A stretch of 55,018 bases of DNA, taken from contig NZ_JAUXOD010000076.1 of assembly GCF_030682515.1 (NCBI RefSeq), forward strand, positions 1 to 55,018, in the 5' to 3' direction. Position 1 is the stretch's first letter. Each line of letters starts with the position of its first letter. The stretch comes from Hoeflea sp. Lineage in GTDB: Bacteria > Pseudomonadota > Alphaproteobacteria > Rhizobiales > Rhizobiaceae. Of this stretch, positions 8,882 through 18,492 are shown in pieces. Under the pieces are notes generated by a model. The model did no database searches and had not been told where the DNA came from. It worked only from the letters and a program-made list of their open reading frames with translations. The position numbers and the translations under genes were made by a program.

Positions 8882-9247
8882 ATGGCTGATCACAAAACGG
8901 CATGGCCTAAGGAATTGCGGGTGTCGCCCGACCGCAAGATGCTGACCGTGAGCTTCACCGACGGGCGCAGCTACGCGATCGAGGCCGAGCTGCTGCGCGT
9001 CCGCTCGCCTTCGGCGGAAGTGCAGGGGCATTCGCCGGCGCAGCGGATCACCGTGGGCGGCAAGTCCGCCGTCACCATCACCAAGGTCCTGGCCGTGGGC
9101 AATTACGCGGTGCGGCTGTCGTTCGACGACGGCCATGACACCGGCATCTTCACGTGGGCGTTCCTGTCAGAGCTGGGCACTGAAAAGGACGCGCGCTGGG
9201 CGGAGTACATCGCCGAGCTTGCCGACAAGGGCATGAGCCGCACATAG
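8882..9247 (+). CDS. DUF971 domain protein
   Basis: This 121-residue protein matches the DUF971 family: WPKELRVSPDRKMLTVSF, then YAIEAELLRVRSPSAE, then the NYAVRLSFDDGHDTGIFTWAFL block with its conserved D-D-G-H-x-T-G-I-[FY]-[ST]-W core. The domain also occurs in plant/bacterial Fe-S assembly contexts such as HCF101 fusions, but its activity as a stand-alone protein is not established. The ATG at 8882 follows GGAAGG. It is divergent from moaA, which may share its promoter region. Confidence 0.85.
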   Translation: MADHKTAWPKELRVSPDRKMLTVSFTDGRSYAIEAELLRVRSPSAEVQGHSPAQRITVGGKSAVTITKVLAVGNYAVRLSFDDGHDTGIFTWAFLSELGTEKDARWAEYIAELADKGMSRT

Positions 9248-9268
9248 GACTGCGCCCGGCGGCGACCG

Positions 9269-9769
9269 TCAGCCCTGTTTGCTCAGGGCCTCGGCATCCT
9301 CCCGGGGCTCGCTGCCGCCGGAACTGGTCAGTTCCGCGATGATCCTGAGCATCACGTTGCCGACGAGGTCGCATTCCTCGGCGCTCGCGGTCTTCATGGT
9401 CCGGTCGATCAGCTCGGACTGGATGACGATGGCCTCTTTGGTCAGGCTCACGCCTTCCGGCGTCAGCTCCAGCCTGAGGATGCGCCGGTCCCTGGCGTCG
9501 CCGCGGCGGACGATCAGCCCGCGCTTTTCCAGTTGCGGCAGCAGCATCGACAGGTTGGAGCGGCCGACCAGCAGCTTGTCGGCCAAATCCTGCTGGGATA
9601 TTCCCGGCGTGCGGAACAGGTTGACCAGGATATCGAGATGCGGCGGCTTCAAGTCGAGCGGCTGAAGCGCCCGGGTCAGCGTCAGCCCCATCACCTGGCA
9701 GGCGCGTCCGACGGCGATCCAGTTGCGGAAACGCGGGTTCTCCCACGGGAGGGCTTGATTTTTGTTCAT
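9269..9769 (-). CDS. MarR-family transcriptional regulator
   Basis: The 166-residue protein has the winged-helix layout of MarR regulators: LKPPHLDILVNLFRTPGIS, the recognition helix in LADKLLVGRSNLSMLLPQLE, and the wing with RRGDARDRRILRLELT. It probably dimerises through its terminal helices. It is divergent from a hydrolase gene 45 bases away and the gap holds two short palindromes, so it likely controls both itself and the hydrolase. No cysteine or metal site suggests a particular ligand; the signal is unknown. Confidence 0.88.
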   Translation of the reverse strand: MNKNQALPWENPRFRNWIAVGRACQVMGLTLTRALQPLDLKPPHLDILVNLFRTPGISQQDLADKLLVGRSNLSMLLPQLEKRGLIVRRGDARDRRILRLELTPEGVSLTKEAIVIQSELIDRTMKTASAEECDLVGNVMLRIIAELTSSGGSEPREDAEALSKQG

Positions 9770-9771
9770 GG

Positions 9772-9797
9772 TTGTACAATTCTGTTCAGAGTTGAAC
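9772..9797. promoter_or_regulatory. Candidate MarR operator region
   Basis: The 45-base gap between the divergent regulator and hydrolase genes contains TTGTACAA at 9772-9779 and GTTCA-GAGT-TGAAC at 9784-9797, both perfect palindromes. Their position over both start regions fits an autoregulatory operator. Assignment to this regulator is an inference. Confidence 0.5.
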
Positions 9798-9814
9798 CGA
9801 TCTGGACATCCACT

Positions 9815-10801
9815 ATGGCATCTCTTGTTGAAAAGGTCACCCGCGCCGCATTCCGGTTGATTGAAGCCCAATCGCCTGAAAAGGCGGGGGAACTGGCGTT
9901 CTGGCTGTTCTGCCGCACCCGCTCGGTCAAGCCGCAGGGCGAGAAGGAACGGCTTGCGCTCGCGAAGGCCAGGGCGCGGATGGATGCGAGCGAAACCGTG
10001 CGCCTGCTGATTCCCGGCAGCGTTGTTGCCACCCATGTGTTCCGGCCCGCCCCCGAGACCGACAGCGGCGAGCGGGTGCTGCTGGTGCATGGATATCGCT
10101 CGCGCAGCGACCACATGGTGGCCATGGCAGATGCGCTGGTGGCAGCCGGCCACACGGCGGTGTGTCTTGATCTGCCCGGGCACGGCGCCTCTTCCGGCCG
10201 CGTGCTGCATCTGGGCAAGGCGGTGGAGGCCATCGATGCGGCCTGGCGCCAGCACGGCCCGTTCGGCACCTTTGTCGGCCATTCCTTCGGCGGGCCCTCG
10301 GTGATGGCGGCGGCGGCGGGCGCGATCCTCAGCGTGCCGCGCCGCATGCCCGACCGCATCGTCACCATTGCAGCACCGTCCGACATCGCCGACGTGTTCC
10401 ACTGGCTGGGCGGGCTGCTGGGACTCGGGGCTGCGGCGCAGGCCGCCTTCGAGCGCCAGGTGCTGCGGATCGCCGGCCGTCCCCTGTCGGAATTCCGGGC
10501 TGACCGGATGTTTCATGGCGTGCGGCTGCCGATGCTGGTCATCCATGCCGAGGACGACAAGGAAGTGGCGTTCTCCAATGCCGAGGCGCTGGCGCGGCTC
10601 GGCCCGCATGTGCGGCTGATGCGCGCCAACGGCTCCGGCCACAGGCGCATCGTCTCGGCCCCGGAGGTCACAGCGGCGGTGGCGGAATTCGCGGGCGGGG
10701 ACACCGACTGCCGCAGGATCGTCGATCTGCCGCGTCCCGAACCGGTTGAAACTCCTCCGCTTCCGGCGGGCGAACGCGCCAGACCGCGCAAGCTGGCGTG
10801 A
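9815..10801 (+). CDS. Alpha/beta hydrolase
   Basis: The 328-residue protein has an alpha/beta-hydrolase core: the oxyanion-loop HGY at residues 92-94, the nucleophile elbow GHSFGG with Ser157, an acidic residue in HAEDDKEV (residues 247-248) and His276 in the GSGHRRI segment. About 60 residues precede the core and may form a cap or anchor. The C-terminal 40 residues are proline-rich and variable. The ATG at 9815 has a weak ribosome binding site. It is divergent from the MarR gene, which suggests substrate-induced expression of an esterase-like or hydrolase activity; the substrate is unknown. Confidence 0.82.
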   Translation: MASLVEKVTRAAFRLIEAQSPEKAGELAFWLFCRTRSVKPQGEKERLALAKARARMDASETVRLLIPGSVVATHVFRPAPETDSGERVLLVHGYRSRSDHMVAMADALVAAGHTAVCLDLPGHGASSGRVLHLGKAVEAIDAAWRQHGPFGTFVGHSFGGPSVMAAAAGAILSVPRRMPDRIVTIAAPSDIADVFHWLGGLLGLGAAAQAAFERQVLRIAGRPLSEFRADRMFHGVRLPMLVIHAEDDKEVAFSNAEALARLGPHVRLMRANGSGHRRIVSAPEVTAAVAEFAGGDTDCRRIVDLPRPEPVETPPLPAGERARPRKLA

Positions 10802-10936
10802 GCATTGTCGCCCAGATACGCCGGGGCATTGCCAGCAACCCCTCAGAGTCTGTCCGGAGAGGTGTTCAATCTGATCTTCTTCCCCGCATCATACCCGCGT
10901 GTTCGAGACAGCCGCGCCGACCGCACGTTTGGATCC

Positions 10937-12118
10937 TCAGCGACATAATCCTGCATCACAGATCAGCGTCTCGGCTTCCGAGAGGTCGACGCTGACAGGT
11001 ACCTCTCTGGCAATTACATAGCTGGCATAGCTGGTGTTGGATGGGGTCTCGAGGGTGAACTGATGCTGAACCCGCATGATCCCGATGGCGTCGCTGCCAT
11101 CCGCCATTTCAAGCTGCATGGTGCAGGTGACGCGCTGCATCGTGCGCGTTGCCCGGTCAAAACCATCGGGATTGCGCACGCGCTCCTTGTTGCAATCGAT
11201 CGGTTCCGTGCCGGTGACGGCATCTGCCGACAACAGGACCATCCGTCCATCCGAAAGGCGCGCAGGCAGGGCGCCGTCGTCAAGAAGCACGGCGGAAAAT
11301 TGAATGGCATAGCGGGGATCGAAATAGAACGAATACCCTGGCCCCATAACATCATCGGCTTTCAGCCACAGCCAGCCGAACCCGATCACGACAAGACCAA
11401 CCATCGCGGGTCGCACCATTGGCCGTGACATGAATCTTGCGCGTGCTTCATCGAACCGGTCCAGGGCGCTGGCCTTCCCGTGCAGTTCAATGGCGGCGAG
11501 CGCTTCCGGCGTAACGGGCCCGAAATGACGCCATCGCAAGGCCAAAGCCTCGAACAGACGCCGTTTAGGCCAGCCGAACCAGTCAGGCGCAACGACAATG
11601 CGCACGATCGTGCCGGACTTGTCAGGCACAAAAATCAGATGCCAGCCGGGGCCGCGCTTCCAGAGGCTGTCAACATGGAGGGAGCGATCATAAAACTCCC
11701 TTGAGACGATGAGGCAAGGTTGCGTGATCATGATCGCGAGCCACTTACCGACGAGTCTTGCAAAACTTGTGCGTTCAACGCCTTGCACCTCGCTCCAGGG
11801 CACCAGGGCAGGCTCTATTGACTTGGAAAGATGCAGGAGCACTCCCTTTTCGTCGATCGTGATGACCGTGCGGTCTTTGTGCAGAAATGGCCCTGCCATC
11901 AGATAGATACCGGTGACTGTCATGAGGCTGCCGATCAGAATGAAGGGCCCCGGCGAGCCATCTCCTGGCGGGTTGCGCACGAACAAGGTTCCAAGGAAGA
12001 TCAGGACCAAGGCAAAGCGCCAGTTCGCCCTCATGGCAACGGATGTGCCCGTATGCAGGGGCAGATGCGGGTCTGCAATCGCATCTCGCCAGTCTGCCTT
12101 GCGTTCCACGCTTCCCAT
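10937..12118 (-). CDS. Membrane protein of unknown function
   Basis: I do not recognise this 393-residue protein. Two adjacent hydrophobic segments (about residues 33-46 and 59-78, the latter FILIGSLMTVTGIYLMAGPF) precede a soluble domain with ITIDEKGVLLHLSK and VPWSEVQGVERT, reminiscent of PH-like domains of small bacterial membrane proteins of the STM3941 type. A third membrane segment (VGLVVIGFGWLWL) near residue 245 is followed by a likely periplasmic domain with three or four cysteines that could pair (CNKERV, VTCTMQL, ICDAGLC). The ATG at 12116-12118 follows AAGGAG. It converges with the hydrolase gene. Confidence 0.65.
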   Translation of the reverse strand: MGSVERKADWRDAIADPHLPLHTGTSVAMRANWRFALVLIFLGTLFVRNPPGDGSPGPFILIGSLMTVTGIYLMAGPFLHKDRTVITIDEKGVLLHLSKSIEPALVPWSEVQGVERTSFARLVGKWLAIMITQPCLIVSREFYDRSLHVDSLWKRGPGWHLIFVPDKSGTIVRIVVAPDWFGWPKRRLFEALALRWRHFGPVTPEALAAIELHGKASALDRFDEARARFMSRPMVRPAMVGLVVIGFGWLWLKADDVMGPGYSFYFDPRYAIQFSAVLLDDGALPARLSDGRMVLLSADAVTGTEPIDCNKERVRNPDGFDRATRTMQRVTCTMQLEMADGSDAIGIMRVQHQFTLETPSNTSYASYVIAREVPVSVDLSEAETLICDAGLCR

Positions 12119-12121
12119 CTA

Positions 12122-12309
12122 CGCGCGCTCCTTGCGTCAACAACATTGCCGGTCTTCCGTAGGGCATGAAAAACGTCAGCAAACTCTTTGGGAATGCTCC
12201 GGTCGTAGGACAACCCCTGCCGTGTCTCCTCAAAGCTTTCACGTTCGTCACGATAAACGGCTTTGCGAGCCGCAATCAGTTCGCAAGATGCCCGGCATAT
12301 CGGCGCATC
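12122..12309 (-). pseudogene. Possible protein-coding remnant upstream of the membrane gene
   Basis: One minus-strand frame stays open from a TAA at 12310-12312 and reads ELIAARKAVYRDERESFEE, then LSYDRSIPKEFADVFHALRK, which has the composition of a real soluble protein. It has no ATG, GTG or plausible start before the middle and overlaps the start of the membrane protein gene. It may be the tail of a lost gene or chance coding-like sequence. Confidence 0.25.
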
Positions 12310-12407
12310 TTAATAGGAAACATAACCGGCTCAAACGATTCAACAAACAGCCGGACGGACACCGAGACCGGAAAGGCCGGAGCGGTCTGAGCTCAGGCTT
12401 TGGTGAC

Positions 12408-12435
12408 AAAAAAACCGGCCAGGACGGCCGGTTTT
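12408..12435 (-). terminator. Rho-independent terminator of the ldt gene
   Basis: AAAACCGGCC (12411-12420) pairs perfectly with GGCCGGTTTT (12426-12435) around a five-base loop. On the minus strand the stem ends in a run of seven T. It lies 25 bases after the stop of the short L,D-transpeptidase gene. Confidence 0.9.
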
Positions 12436-12460
12436 CGCTGTCTGCGATGATCTCGGGCCT

Positions 12461-13081
12461 TTACTGGCGCACGATCACCTTCGCGCCGATATTGGTCTTG
12501 TTGTAGAGGTCGATCACGTCCTCGTTGGCCATGCGGATGCATCCAGACGACATCGCCTGACCGATTGTCCAGGGCTGGTTGGTGCCGTGGATGCGGTAGA
12601 TCGTCGAGCCGATATAGAGCGCGCGCGCGCCAAGCGGATTTTCCGGGCCGCCTGCCATGTAGGCGGGGAGGACTCGGCCTTCCTGGCGCTTGACCCGGTC
12701 GCGCATCACCTGCGGCGGGGTCCAGCCCGGCCATTCGGCTTTGCGGGTGATCTTGTTCGTGCCCTGCCAGGTGAAGCCCTCGCGGCCGACGCCGATGCCG
12801 TAGGCGGTGGCCTTGCCCGGTGCGATCACGTGATAGAGCCGCCGGTCGGAGGTGTCGATGACAATGGTGCCGACGGGATGATTCTCTTTGAAAGAGATCA
12901 CCTTGCGCTTGATCGGTGACTTGTCCGAGCGGCTTTGCTTGTTGAAGTTGTCCGAGGGCGGAAACAATACCTGCAGCAGCGACTTGGTTTCCGAGGAAGA
13001 CTGCGCGGCCGGCTGGGCCTGAACGGCCGCCGGCGCCATCAGGCAGAGGGCGAGAAATGCGGAGGAAATCAGGCGTTTCAT
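12461..13081 (-). CDS. L,D-transpeptidase (YkuD domain), short form
   Basis: This 206-residue exported protein starts with a signal peptide ending near VQAQ (residues 20-23). The YkuD catalytic domain holds IHGTNQPWTIG with His165 and the nucleophile motif SSGCIRM with Cys181, preceded by the family segments VGTIVIDTSDRRLYHV and GIGVGREGFTWQGT. Such enzymes make 3-3 peptidoglycan crosslinks or attach outer-membrane proteins, both common in rhizobial cell walls. The ATG at 13079-13081 is selected because the signal peptide begins there. A strong terminator follows. Confidence 0.92.
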   Translation of the reverse strand: MKRLISSAFLALCLMAPAAVQAQPAAQSSSETKSLLQVLFPPSDNFNKQSRSDKSPIKRKVISFKENHPVGTIVIDTSDRRLYHVIAPGKATAYGIGVGREGFTWQGTNKITRKAEWPGWTPPQVMRDRVKRQEGRVLPAYMAGGPENPLGARALYIGSTIYRIHGTNQPWTIGQAMSSGCIRMANEDVIDLYNKTNIGAKVIVRQ

Positions 13082-13269
13082 GTCGAGTTCCCGGTTTGCG
13101 GTTGAAAAACAATCGGGCCTGACGCTGGTCCACGTTCGACCGTCTACACGCAATCGGTACCTGCTTCGCGGCTTTGTGTCCAGCATGATGGCGGGATTGT
13201 GGCGATGATCAGGCATGGTTTCGGATCGAGTGCGGCAGGATTTGCCGGGCCGGTTTGCGGATCCGGCAA

Positions 13270-14340
13270 TCAGGACTTGTAGATCGCCCAGTTCTTTTCA
13301 AAGTCCTGGTTGAGATCCGGATTGTAGATCTGGATCCGGTTACGGCCAGTGTTCTTGGCGGTATAGAGCGCCACGTCGGCCTTGTTGTAGAGCTCTTCGG
13401 CGCTGGTCGCGTCGCTGGCCATGCAGATGCCGAGCGACAGGGTGATCGGGCCGTAGTCGACACCGGTCTTCTGGTTCTTGAGCGGCGTCGCCTGGACGGC
13501 CCGGCGGAGGCGTTCGGCGATCTCGGTGGTGACGTCGAGACTTGTTCCCTGGAGCACCACGGCGAATTCCTCCCCGCCGGTGCGGGAGATGAACACGTCC
13601 TTGCGCAGCGTGCTTTTCATCACGGCCGCGACCACACCCAGAACCCGATCGCCGACCGGGTGGCCGTAGGTGTCGTTGAATTTCTTGAAATGGTCGATGT
13701 CCGCCACGATCAGGGAGTAATACATCGCCTCCCGCGGATTGTTGTAGACGGCTGAGAGCATCTCGTCGAAGGCGCGGCGGTTGGACAGGCGGGTGAGCGG
13801 ATCGGTGTTGGCGATCCGCTTGTATTCGTCAAGCTCGAGCTTGACCTGTTCCATCTCGCGGGCGCGTTCGACCATGTGCTCGACCACGATCTTGCCCTTT
13901 TCCATCGTGTCGCCGGTGGCGTTGCTCAGCACCCCGATGACGCTGGACAGGATGTCGGCGCTCGATGCGCTTTTGCTCGAAATGCGATGGTAGGTTTCGC
14001 CCAGCAGCTTGGAATAGCTTTCGAGCGAGGACTGCTCCTGGCGGAGCAGGCGCAGCATGCCCTCGAGTTCGCCGGAAATCCTGTCATGGGCGCCTTCGAC
14101 CACGCCGGTGCGGTGATGATGCGGGAAGTGCAATTTGCCGAGCGCGTCGAGATCTTCCTGCGCGGGGTTGCGACCGAGACTCTCGAAATCCCTGGTAAGG
14201 CGCGCATTGGAGGCGTTGAGAGCTTCGTAGACCAGTTCATAATTGCGCGGCAAGCCGGATATCCCGCGCCGGCGCATGGTCGCAAGAACCATGGTGGCTG
14301 TGTCCAGAGTCTGAACCTTGTTCGCAGCAGCAGCTGACAT
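13270..14340 (-). CDS. Diguanylate cyclase (GGDEF domain)
   Basis: The 356-residue protein has no predicted membrane span or signal. Residues 1-165 are helical and probably form an input/dimerisation region with a coiled coil ending at EQVKLELDEYKRI. The GGDEF domain starts at residue 179 (TDPLTRLSNRR), has ADIDHFKKFNDTYGH for metal and GTP binding, and the active-site GGEEF at residues 255-259. The residues where an RxxD inhibitory site would lie read RKDV, so product inhibition through a canonical I-site is unlikely. No EAL domain is attached. The ATG at 14340 follows GGACGG; another ATG at 14367 is possible. Confidence 0.92.
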   Translation of the reverse strand: MSAAAANKVQTLDTATMVLATMRRRGISGLPRNYELVYEALNASNARLTRDFESLGRNPAQEDLDALGKLHFPHHHRTGVVEGAHDRISGELEGMLRLLRQEQSSLESYSKLLGETYHRISSKSASSADILSSVIGVLSNATGDTMEKGKIVVEHMVERAREMEQVKLELDEYKRIANTDPLTRLSNRRAFDEMLSAVYNNPREAMYYSLIVADIDHFKKFNDTYGHPVGDRVLGVVAAVMKSTLRKDVFISRTGGEEFAVVLQGTSLDVTTEIAERLRRAVQATPLKNQKTGVDYGPITLSLGICMASDATSAEELYNKADVALYTAKNTGRNRIQIYNPDLNQDFEKNWAIYKS

Positions 14341-14484
14341 CTTCCGTCCCCGAGCCTGAAGTATCATTTTCTCCGGGGCACATTACGGGACAATTATTTG
14401 GGAAATGTTAACCGCAGCAGAGTCTCGCCCTCTATCATCGGTTGCATGGGCTCTCTAACCCGTTGGAATTTCAACCAAACTGAT

Positions 14485-16092
14485 TTAACCCAGGTTCAGC
14501 TCCTTGAAGAAATCATTTCCCTTGTCGTCGATCACTATGAAGGCGGGGAAGTTCTCCACCTCGATTCGCCAGATCGCTTCCATGCCCAGTTCGGGGTATT
14601 CCTCGATCTCGACTTTCTTGATGCAGTCCTGCGCAAGCCGGGCTGCCGGGCCGCCGATCGACCCGAGATAGAAGCCGCCGTGGCGGGCGCAGGCCTCGCG
14701 CACCGCGCGCGACCGGTTGCCCTTGGCGAGCATCACCATCGAGCCGCCGAAGGACTGGAACTGGTCGACATAGGAATCCATCCGCCCCGCGGTGGTCGGA
14801 CCAAAGGAGCCCGATGCATAGCCTTCCGGGGTCTTGGCCGGGCCGGCATAGTAGACCGGGTGGTTCTTGAGATAGTCGGGCATCGGCTTGCCCGCTTCCA
14901 GCAGCGCGCGGATCTTGGCATGGGCCAGATCGCGCGCGACGATGATCGAGCCGGTGAGCGAGACTTGCGTCTTGATCGGATGCTTGGACAATTCCGCCAG
15001 GATCTCGCTCATCGGGCGGTTGAGGTCGATCCGGACCACATGGGCGGACAGCTTCTCCTCGTCGATCTCCGGCAGGTATTTCGACGGCTCGGTCTCGAGC
15101 TGCTCAAGGAAGATGCCGTCTTTGGTAATTTTCCCCTTGGCCTGGCGGTCGGCTGAGCAGGAGACGCCCAGCCCGATCGGCAGCGACGCGCCGTGGCGCG
15201 GCAGGCGGATGACGCGGACGTCGTGGCAGAAATACTTGCCGCCGAACTGCGCGCCGACGCCCATCTGCTGGGTGAGCTTGTGGACTTCGGCCTCCATTTC
15301 GAGGTCGCGGAACGCGTGGCCCGAGTCGGAGCCGCTGGTCGGCAGTTCGTCGAGATATTTGGTGGAGGCGAGCTTGACCGTCTTCAGCGTCATTTCCGCC
15401 GAGGTGCCGCCGATGACGATGGCCAGATGGTAGGGCGGGCAGGCGGCGGTGCCGAGCGTCAGGATCTTCTCGCTCAAGAACTCGATCATCCGGTCATGGG
15501 TGAGCAGCGACGGCGTGCCCTGGAACAGGAAGGTCTTGTTGGCCGAGCCGCCGCCCTTGGCGACGAACAGGAAGTCGTAGCTGTCTGTGCCTTCCTCATA
15601 GATGTCGATCTGGGCGGGGAGGTTGGTCTTGGTGTTCTTCTCGGAGAACATCGACAGCGGCGCGAGCTGGGAGTAGCGCAGGTTCCTGCGCTCATAGGCG
15701 TCGAGCACGCCGCCCGCCAGCGCCTCGTAGTCGCCCCCCTCGGTCCAGACCCTGCGGCCCTTCTTGGCCATGATGATGGCGGTGCCGGTGTCCTGGCACA
15801 TCGGCAGCACGCCGCCGGCGGAAATATTGGCGTTCTTGAGCAGGTCGAGGGCGACGAAGCGGTCGTTTTCGGTTGCTTCCGGATCCTCCAGGATGGCCGC
15901 CAGCTGCTTGAGGTGGCCGGGCCTGAGCAGATGGTTGATGTCGCCGAATGCCGCCTCGGCCAGAAGCCGCAGCCCGTCGGTCTCCACTGTCAGGATTTCC
16001 TGGCCGCGGAAGGTCTCGACCCCGACATGGTTGCCGGTGAGCTTTCGCCATTGTGTGGTGTCGGGTCCAAGAGGGAAGAGATCGTTTGCCAC
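14485..16092 (-). CDS. Class I fumarate hydratase (4Fe-4S)
   Basis: Fumarase hydrates fumarate to malate in the TCA cycle. This 535-residue protein contains both domains of the one-chain class I family: the N-terminal part with [11 protein letters not shown] and [14 protein letters not shown], which carry cluster cysteines, a third cysteine in [12 protein letters not shown], and the C-terminal beta domain with [17 protein letters not shown], then [32 protein letters not shown] start at 16090-16092 preceded by AAAGG gives the usual family length; a longer ATG start adds a non-conserved leader. Being oxygen-labile, such enzymes suit micro-oxic growth. Confidence 0.93.
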   Translation of the reverse strand: MANDLFPLGPDTTQWRKLTGNHVGVETFRGQEILTVETDGLRLLAEAAFGDINHLLRPGHLKQLAAILEDPEATENDRFVALDLLKNANISAGGVLPMCQDTGTAIIMAKKGRRVWTEGGDYEALAGGVLDAYERRNLRYSQLAPLSMFSEKNTKTNLPAQIDIYEEGTDSYDFLFVAKGGGSANKTFLFQGTPSLLTHDRMIEFLSEKILTLGTAACPPYHLAIVIGGTSAEMTLKTVKLASTKYLDELPTSGSDSGHAFRDLEMEAEVHKLTQQMGVGAQFGGKYFCHDVRVIRLPRHGASLPIGLGVSCSADRQAKGKITKDGIFLEQLETEPSKYLPEIDEEKLSAHVVRIDLNRPMSEILAELSKHPIKTQVSLTGSIIVARDLAHAKIRALLEAGKPMPDYLKNHPVYYAGPAKTPEGYASGSFGPTTAGRMDSYVDQFQSFGGSMVMLAKGNRSRAVREACARHGGFYLGSIGGPAARLAQDCIKKVEIEEYPELGMEAIWRIEVENFPAFIVIDDKGNDFFKELNLG

Positions 16093-16242
16093 GGGATGCC
16101 TTTCCGGTCGCCTGATGCCGCTTGTGTTCGGACGGGTCTTAGGATGAAGCCTACCCAATTGCAATTGCGCCATCCGTCGGGGGGATGCGATCCTGGAGGC
16201 CGCCGGGGCAGAGACGTCGCCCTTGAATAAGTCGAGATATCA

Positions 16243-16260
16243 TGATTTATCGAAATCATT
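16243..16260. promoter_or_regulatory. Palindrome upstream of the ACR3 gene
   Basis: ATGATTT-ATCG-AAATCAT is a perfect 7-bp inverted repeat about 80 bases before the ACR3 start, in an AT-rich patch. Arsenic exporters are often controlled by ArsR/SmtB repressors that bind AT-rich palindromes; none is encoded nearby. The role is an inference. Confidence 0.4.
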
Positions 16261-16342
16261 TGCCTGGCCGGGTCAACGGATCCCCATGCCGGGGTCTTGA
16301 CCCTGGCGCCACGACGCGGGTCTTGCTGCAAAGGAGCGCGAC

Positions 16343-17428
16343 ATGTCGACATTTGAACGGTACCTGACCCTGTGGGTGGCGCTCTGCATCGCCGCGGGCA
16401 TCGCCCTTGGCTATGTCTTTCCGGCTTTCTTCCAGCTGATCGGGTCGGCGGAAATAGCCAATGTCAATCTGCCGGTCGCGGTGCTGATCTGGCTGATGAT
16501 CATTCCGATGCTGGTCAAGATCGACTTCGCCTCGCTCGGGCAGGTGAGCACGCACTGGCGCGGCATCTCGGTCACGCTTGCCGTCAACTGGGCGATCAAG
16601 CCGTTCACCATGGCGGTGCTGGCCTGGTTCTTCATCGGCTGGCTGTTCGTGCCCTACCTGCCGGGCGAGCAGATCAACAGCTACATCGCCGGCCTGATCC
16701 TGCTCGGCGCCGCGCCCTGCACCGCCATGGTCTTCGTCTGGAGCAACCTGACCAAGGGCGACCCGCTGTTCACGCTAAGCCAGGTGACGGTCAACGATCT
16801 GGTGATGGTGTTCGCCTTTGCGCCCATCGTCGCCCTGCTTCTCGGCATCTCGGCCATCACCGTTCCCTGGGAAACGCTGATGCTGTCGGTGGCGCTCTAT
16901 ATCGTCGTGCCTGTGATCATCGCCCAGATCCTGCGGGCCCGGCTTCTGGCCACAGGCGGGGAGGCCGCTTTGCAGGGCCTGCTGTCGAAACTGCAGCCGC
17001 TGTCGATTCTCGCGCTCCTGGCCACGCTGGTGGTGCTGTTTGCCTTCCAGGGGCAGGCGATTCTCGCCCAGCCGATGATCATCGTGCTCCTGTCGGTGCC
17101 GATCATCATCCAGACCTACCTGACCTTCGGCATCGGCTACCTCGCCAACCGCGCGGTGGGCGAAACCCATGTGATCGCCGGGCCGTCGGCGCTGATCGGG
17201 GCCAGCAATTTCTTCGAACTCGCCGTCGCCGTCGCCATCAGCCTGTTCGGCTTCAATTCCGGTGCTGCGCTCGCCACCGTGGTCGGCGTCCTCATCGAGG
17301 TGCCCGTCATGCTGTCGCTGGTCTATGTCGTCAACCGGTCGAAGGGCTGGTATGAGGCGGCACCCGCGCTCGGCCGCCGGACTGCCGCCGCCGCACCGCC
17401 GCGCCGGTCCGGCCGCGAGACTCAATAA
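16343..17428 (+). CDS. ACR3-family arsenite efflux transporter
   Basis: The 361-residue inner-membrane protein has ten hydrophobic helices and the ACR3 signatures: LPVAVLIWLMIIPMLVKIDF (helix 2), NWAIKPFTMAVLAWFF, the catalytic helix LLGAAPCTAMVFVWSNLTKG with the conserved Cys126, and GASNFFELAVAVAISLFG near the end. ACR3 proteins expel arsenite using the proton gradient. The ATG at 16343 has AAAGGAG upstream. No arsR or arsC gene neighbours it. Its stop overlaps by seven bases the stop region of the convergent histidine kinase gene. Confidence 0.92.
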   Translation: MSTFERYLTLWVALCIAAGIALGYVFPAFFQLIGSAEIANVNLPVAVLIWLMIIPMLVKIDFASLGQVSTHWRGISVTLAVNWAIKPFTMAVLAWFFIGWLFVPYLPGEQINSYIAGLILLGAAPCTAMVFVWSNLTKGDPLFTLSQVTVNDLVMVFAFAPIVALLLGISAITVPWETLMLSVALYIVVPVIIAQILRARLLATGGEAALQGLLSKLQPLSILALLATLVVLFAFQGQAILAQPMIIVLLSVPIIIQTYLTFGIGYLANRAVGETHVIAGPSALIGASNFFELAVAVAISLFGFNSGAALATVVGVLIEVPVMLSLVYVVNRSKGWYEAAPALGRRTAAAAPPRRSGRETQ

Positions 17429-18492
17429 CCGTCGAGGACGTGCTGCGATTCCATCGAAATTTTCGCTGTCAGCCCGTCCGCATCGAACAGGAATTCGCAT
17501 CCTCCGCCCAGCAACAGGCTCATCCGGTTCAGCAGTTCCGTGCCGAAACCGGTGCGCGTGGGAGGGGGTGCAATGGGGCCGCCCCTTTCGACCCAGACAA
17601 AACTCAGTATGGACTTGTCGACCTCCCGCACGGCCACGGTCCAGGAGAGACGGAGCCTGCCCGACTGGTTGCTGAACGCACCGTGCTTGAGTGAATTCGT
17701 ACCAAGTTCATGCAGGATCAGGTTCAGGGGAACGAACCCGTTCGAACTGATCATCACCTCCGGTCCGTCGAGCGTCACACGGTCGGAATCAGAAAGTCCC
17801 AAGGGCTCCAAGGCTGACAGAACAGCCTTTCTGAGCGAGATTCGTTCCCCCTCCGCGGCGCCGCGGAGCAATCCGATGGAATGGCTCAAGGCGTTGATCC
17901 GCTGCCGCAGCTGATCAGCCAGCTCCCTGGGGGTGGAGGCATGTTTCTGCAGCATGGAAATCAGGCTGTTGATGGTCGCCATCAGGTTCTTCAATCGATG
18001 GTCAACTTCCTTGGAGACCAGTTGCTGCATCTGCAGAGCTGCGGCGAGGGCTTCGTGGGAGCGAACCTGCGCGCCCAGGGCGCGGAGCGCGAGAAACAGC
18101 AGGGCAATGTCCGTGGTGATGACGAAGACGTAAAATGCAAGCGCTGTGGCGGCGGGACCGTCGAGGGAGAAACTGCCTGATGGTTGGATGAACCAGTACC
18201 AGGAGGCCAATCCCGACAAGATCCCGGCGGTGATCGCGGGATAAATGCCCCAGACGAAGCCGGTGATCACGACGGTCGGGAAGAAGGTAAGGTAAGGAAA
18301 GCCCGGCGGCAGCATCGGGTCAAGGTAAAACCGCAGAGCCAAAGCGAGGGCGGTCATCAGCAATGCCGCGACCTGTCCGATAAACATGCCGGACGTGGTC
18401 GGTCCATGCACCGCATTGCGGAACGCGGGAAGGGAGAACAAAAGACGTCGGGCGCTTGTTTCTTCCCGATATCCGTCTAACTTATCTGTCAT
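17422..18492 (-). CDS. Membrane histidine kinase, HisKA_2/HWE type
   Basis: The 356-residue protein has an N-terminal DUF4118-like membrane bundle (four hydrophobic helices, about residues 37-140, with FPYLTFFPTVVITGFVWGI) without a separate periplasmic domain. The phosphoacceptor is His165 in VDHRLKNLMATINSL, the form seen in HisKA_2/HWE kinases. An atypical ATPase domain follows with ILHELGTNSLKHGAF (N box) and GFGTELLNRM (G box). Such kinases in alphaproteobacteria often feed the general stress response through a PhyR-type regulator, but no response regulator is adjacent. The signal is unknown. Confidence 0.88.
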   Translation of the reverse strand: MTDKLDGYREETSARRLLFSLPAFRNAVHGPTTSGMFIGQVAALLMTALALALRFYLDPMLPPGFPYLTFFPTVVITGFVWGIYPAITAGILSGLASWYWFIQPSGSFSLDGPAATALAFYVFVITTDIALLFLALRALGAQVRSHEALAAALQMQQLVSKEVDHRLKNLMATINSLISMLQKHASTPRELADQLRQRINALSHSIGLLRGAAEGERISLRKAVLSALEPLGLSDSDRVTLDGPEVMISSNGFVPLNLILHELGTNSLKHGAFSNQSGRLRLSWTVAVREVDKSILSFVWVERGGPIAPPPTRTGFGTELLNRMSLLLGGGCEFLFDADGLTAKISMESQHVLDGY

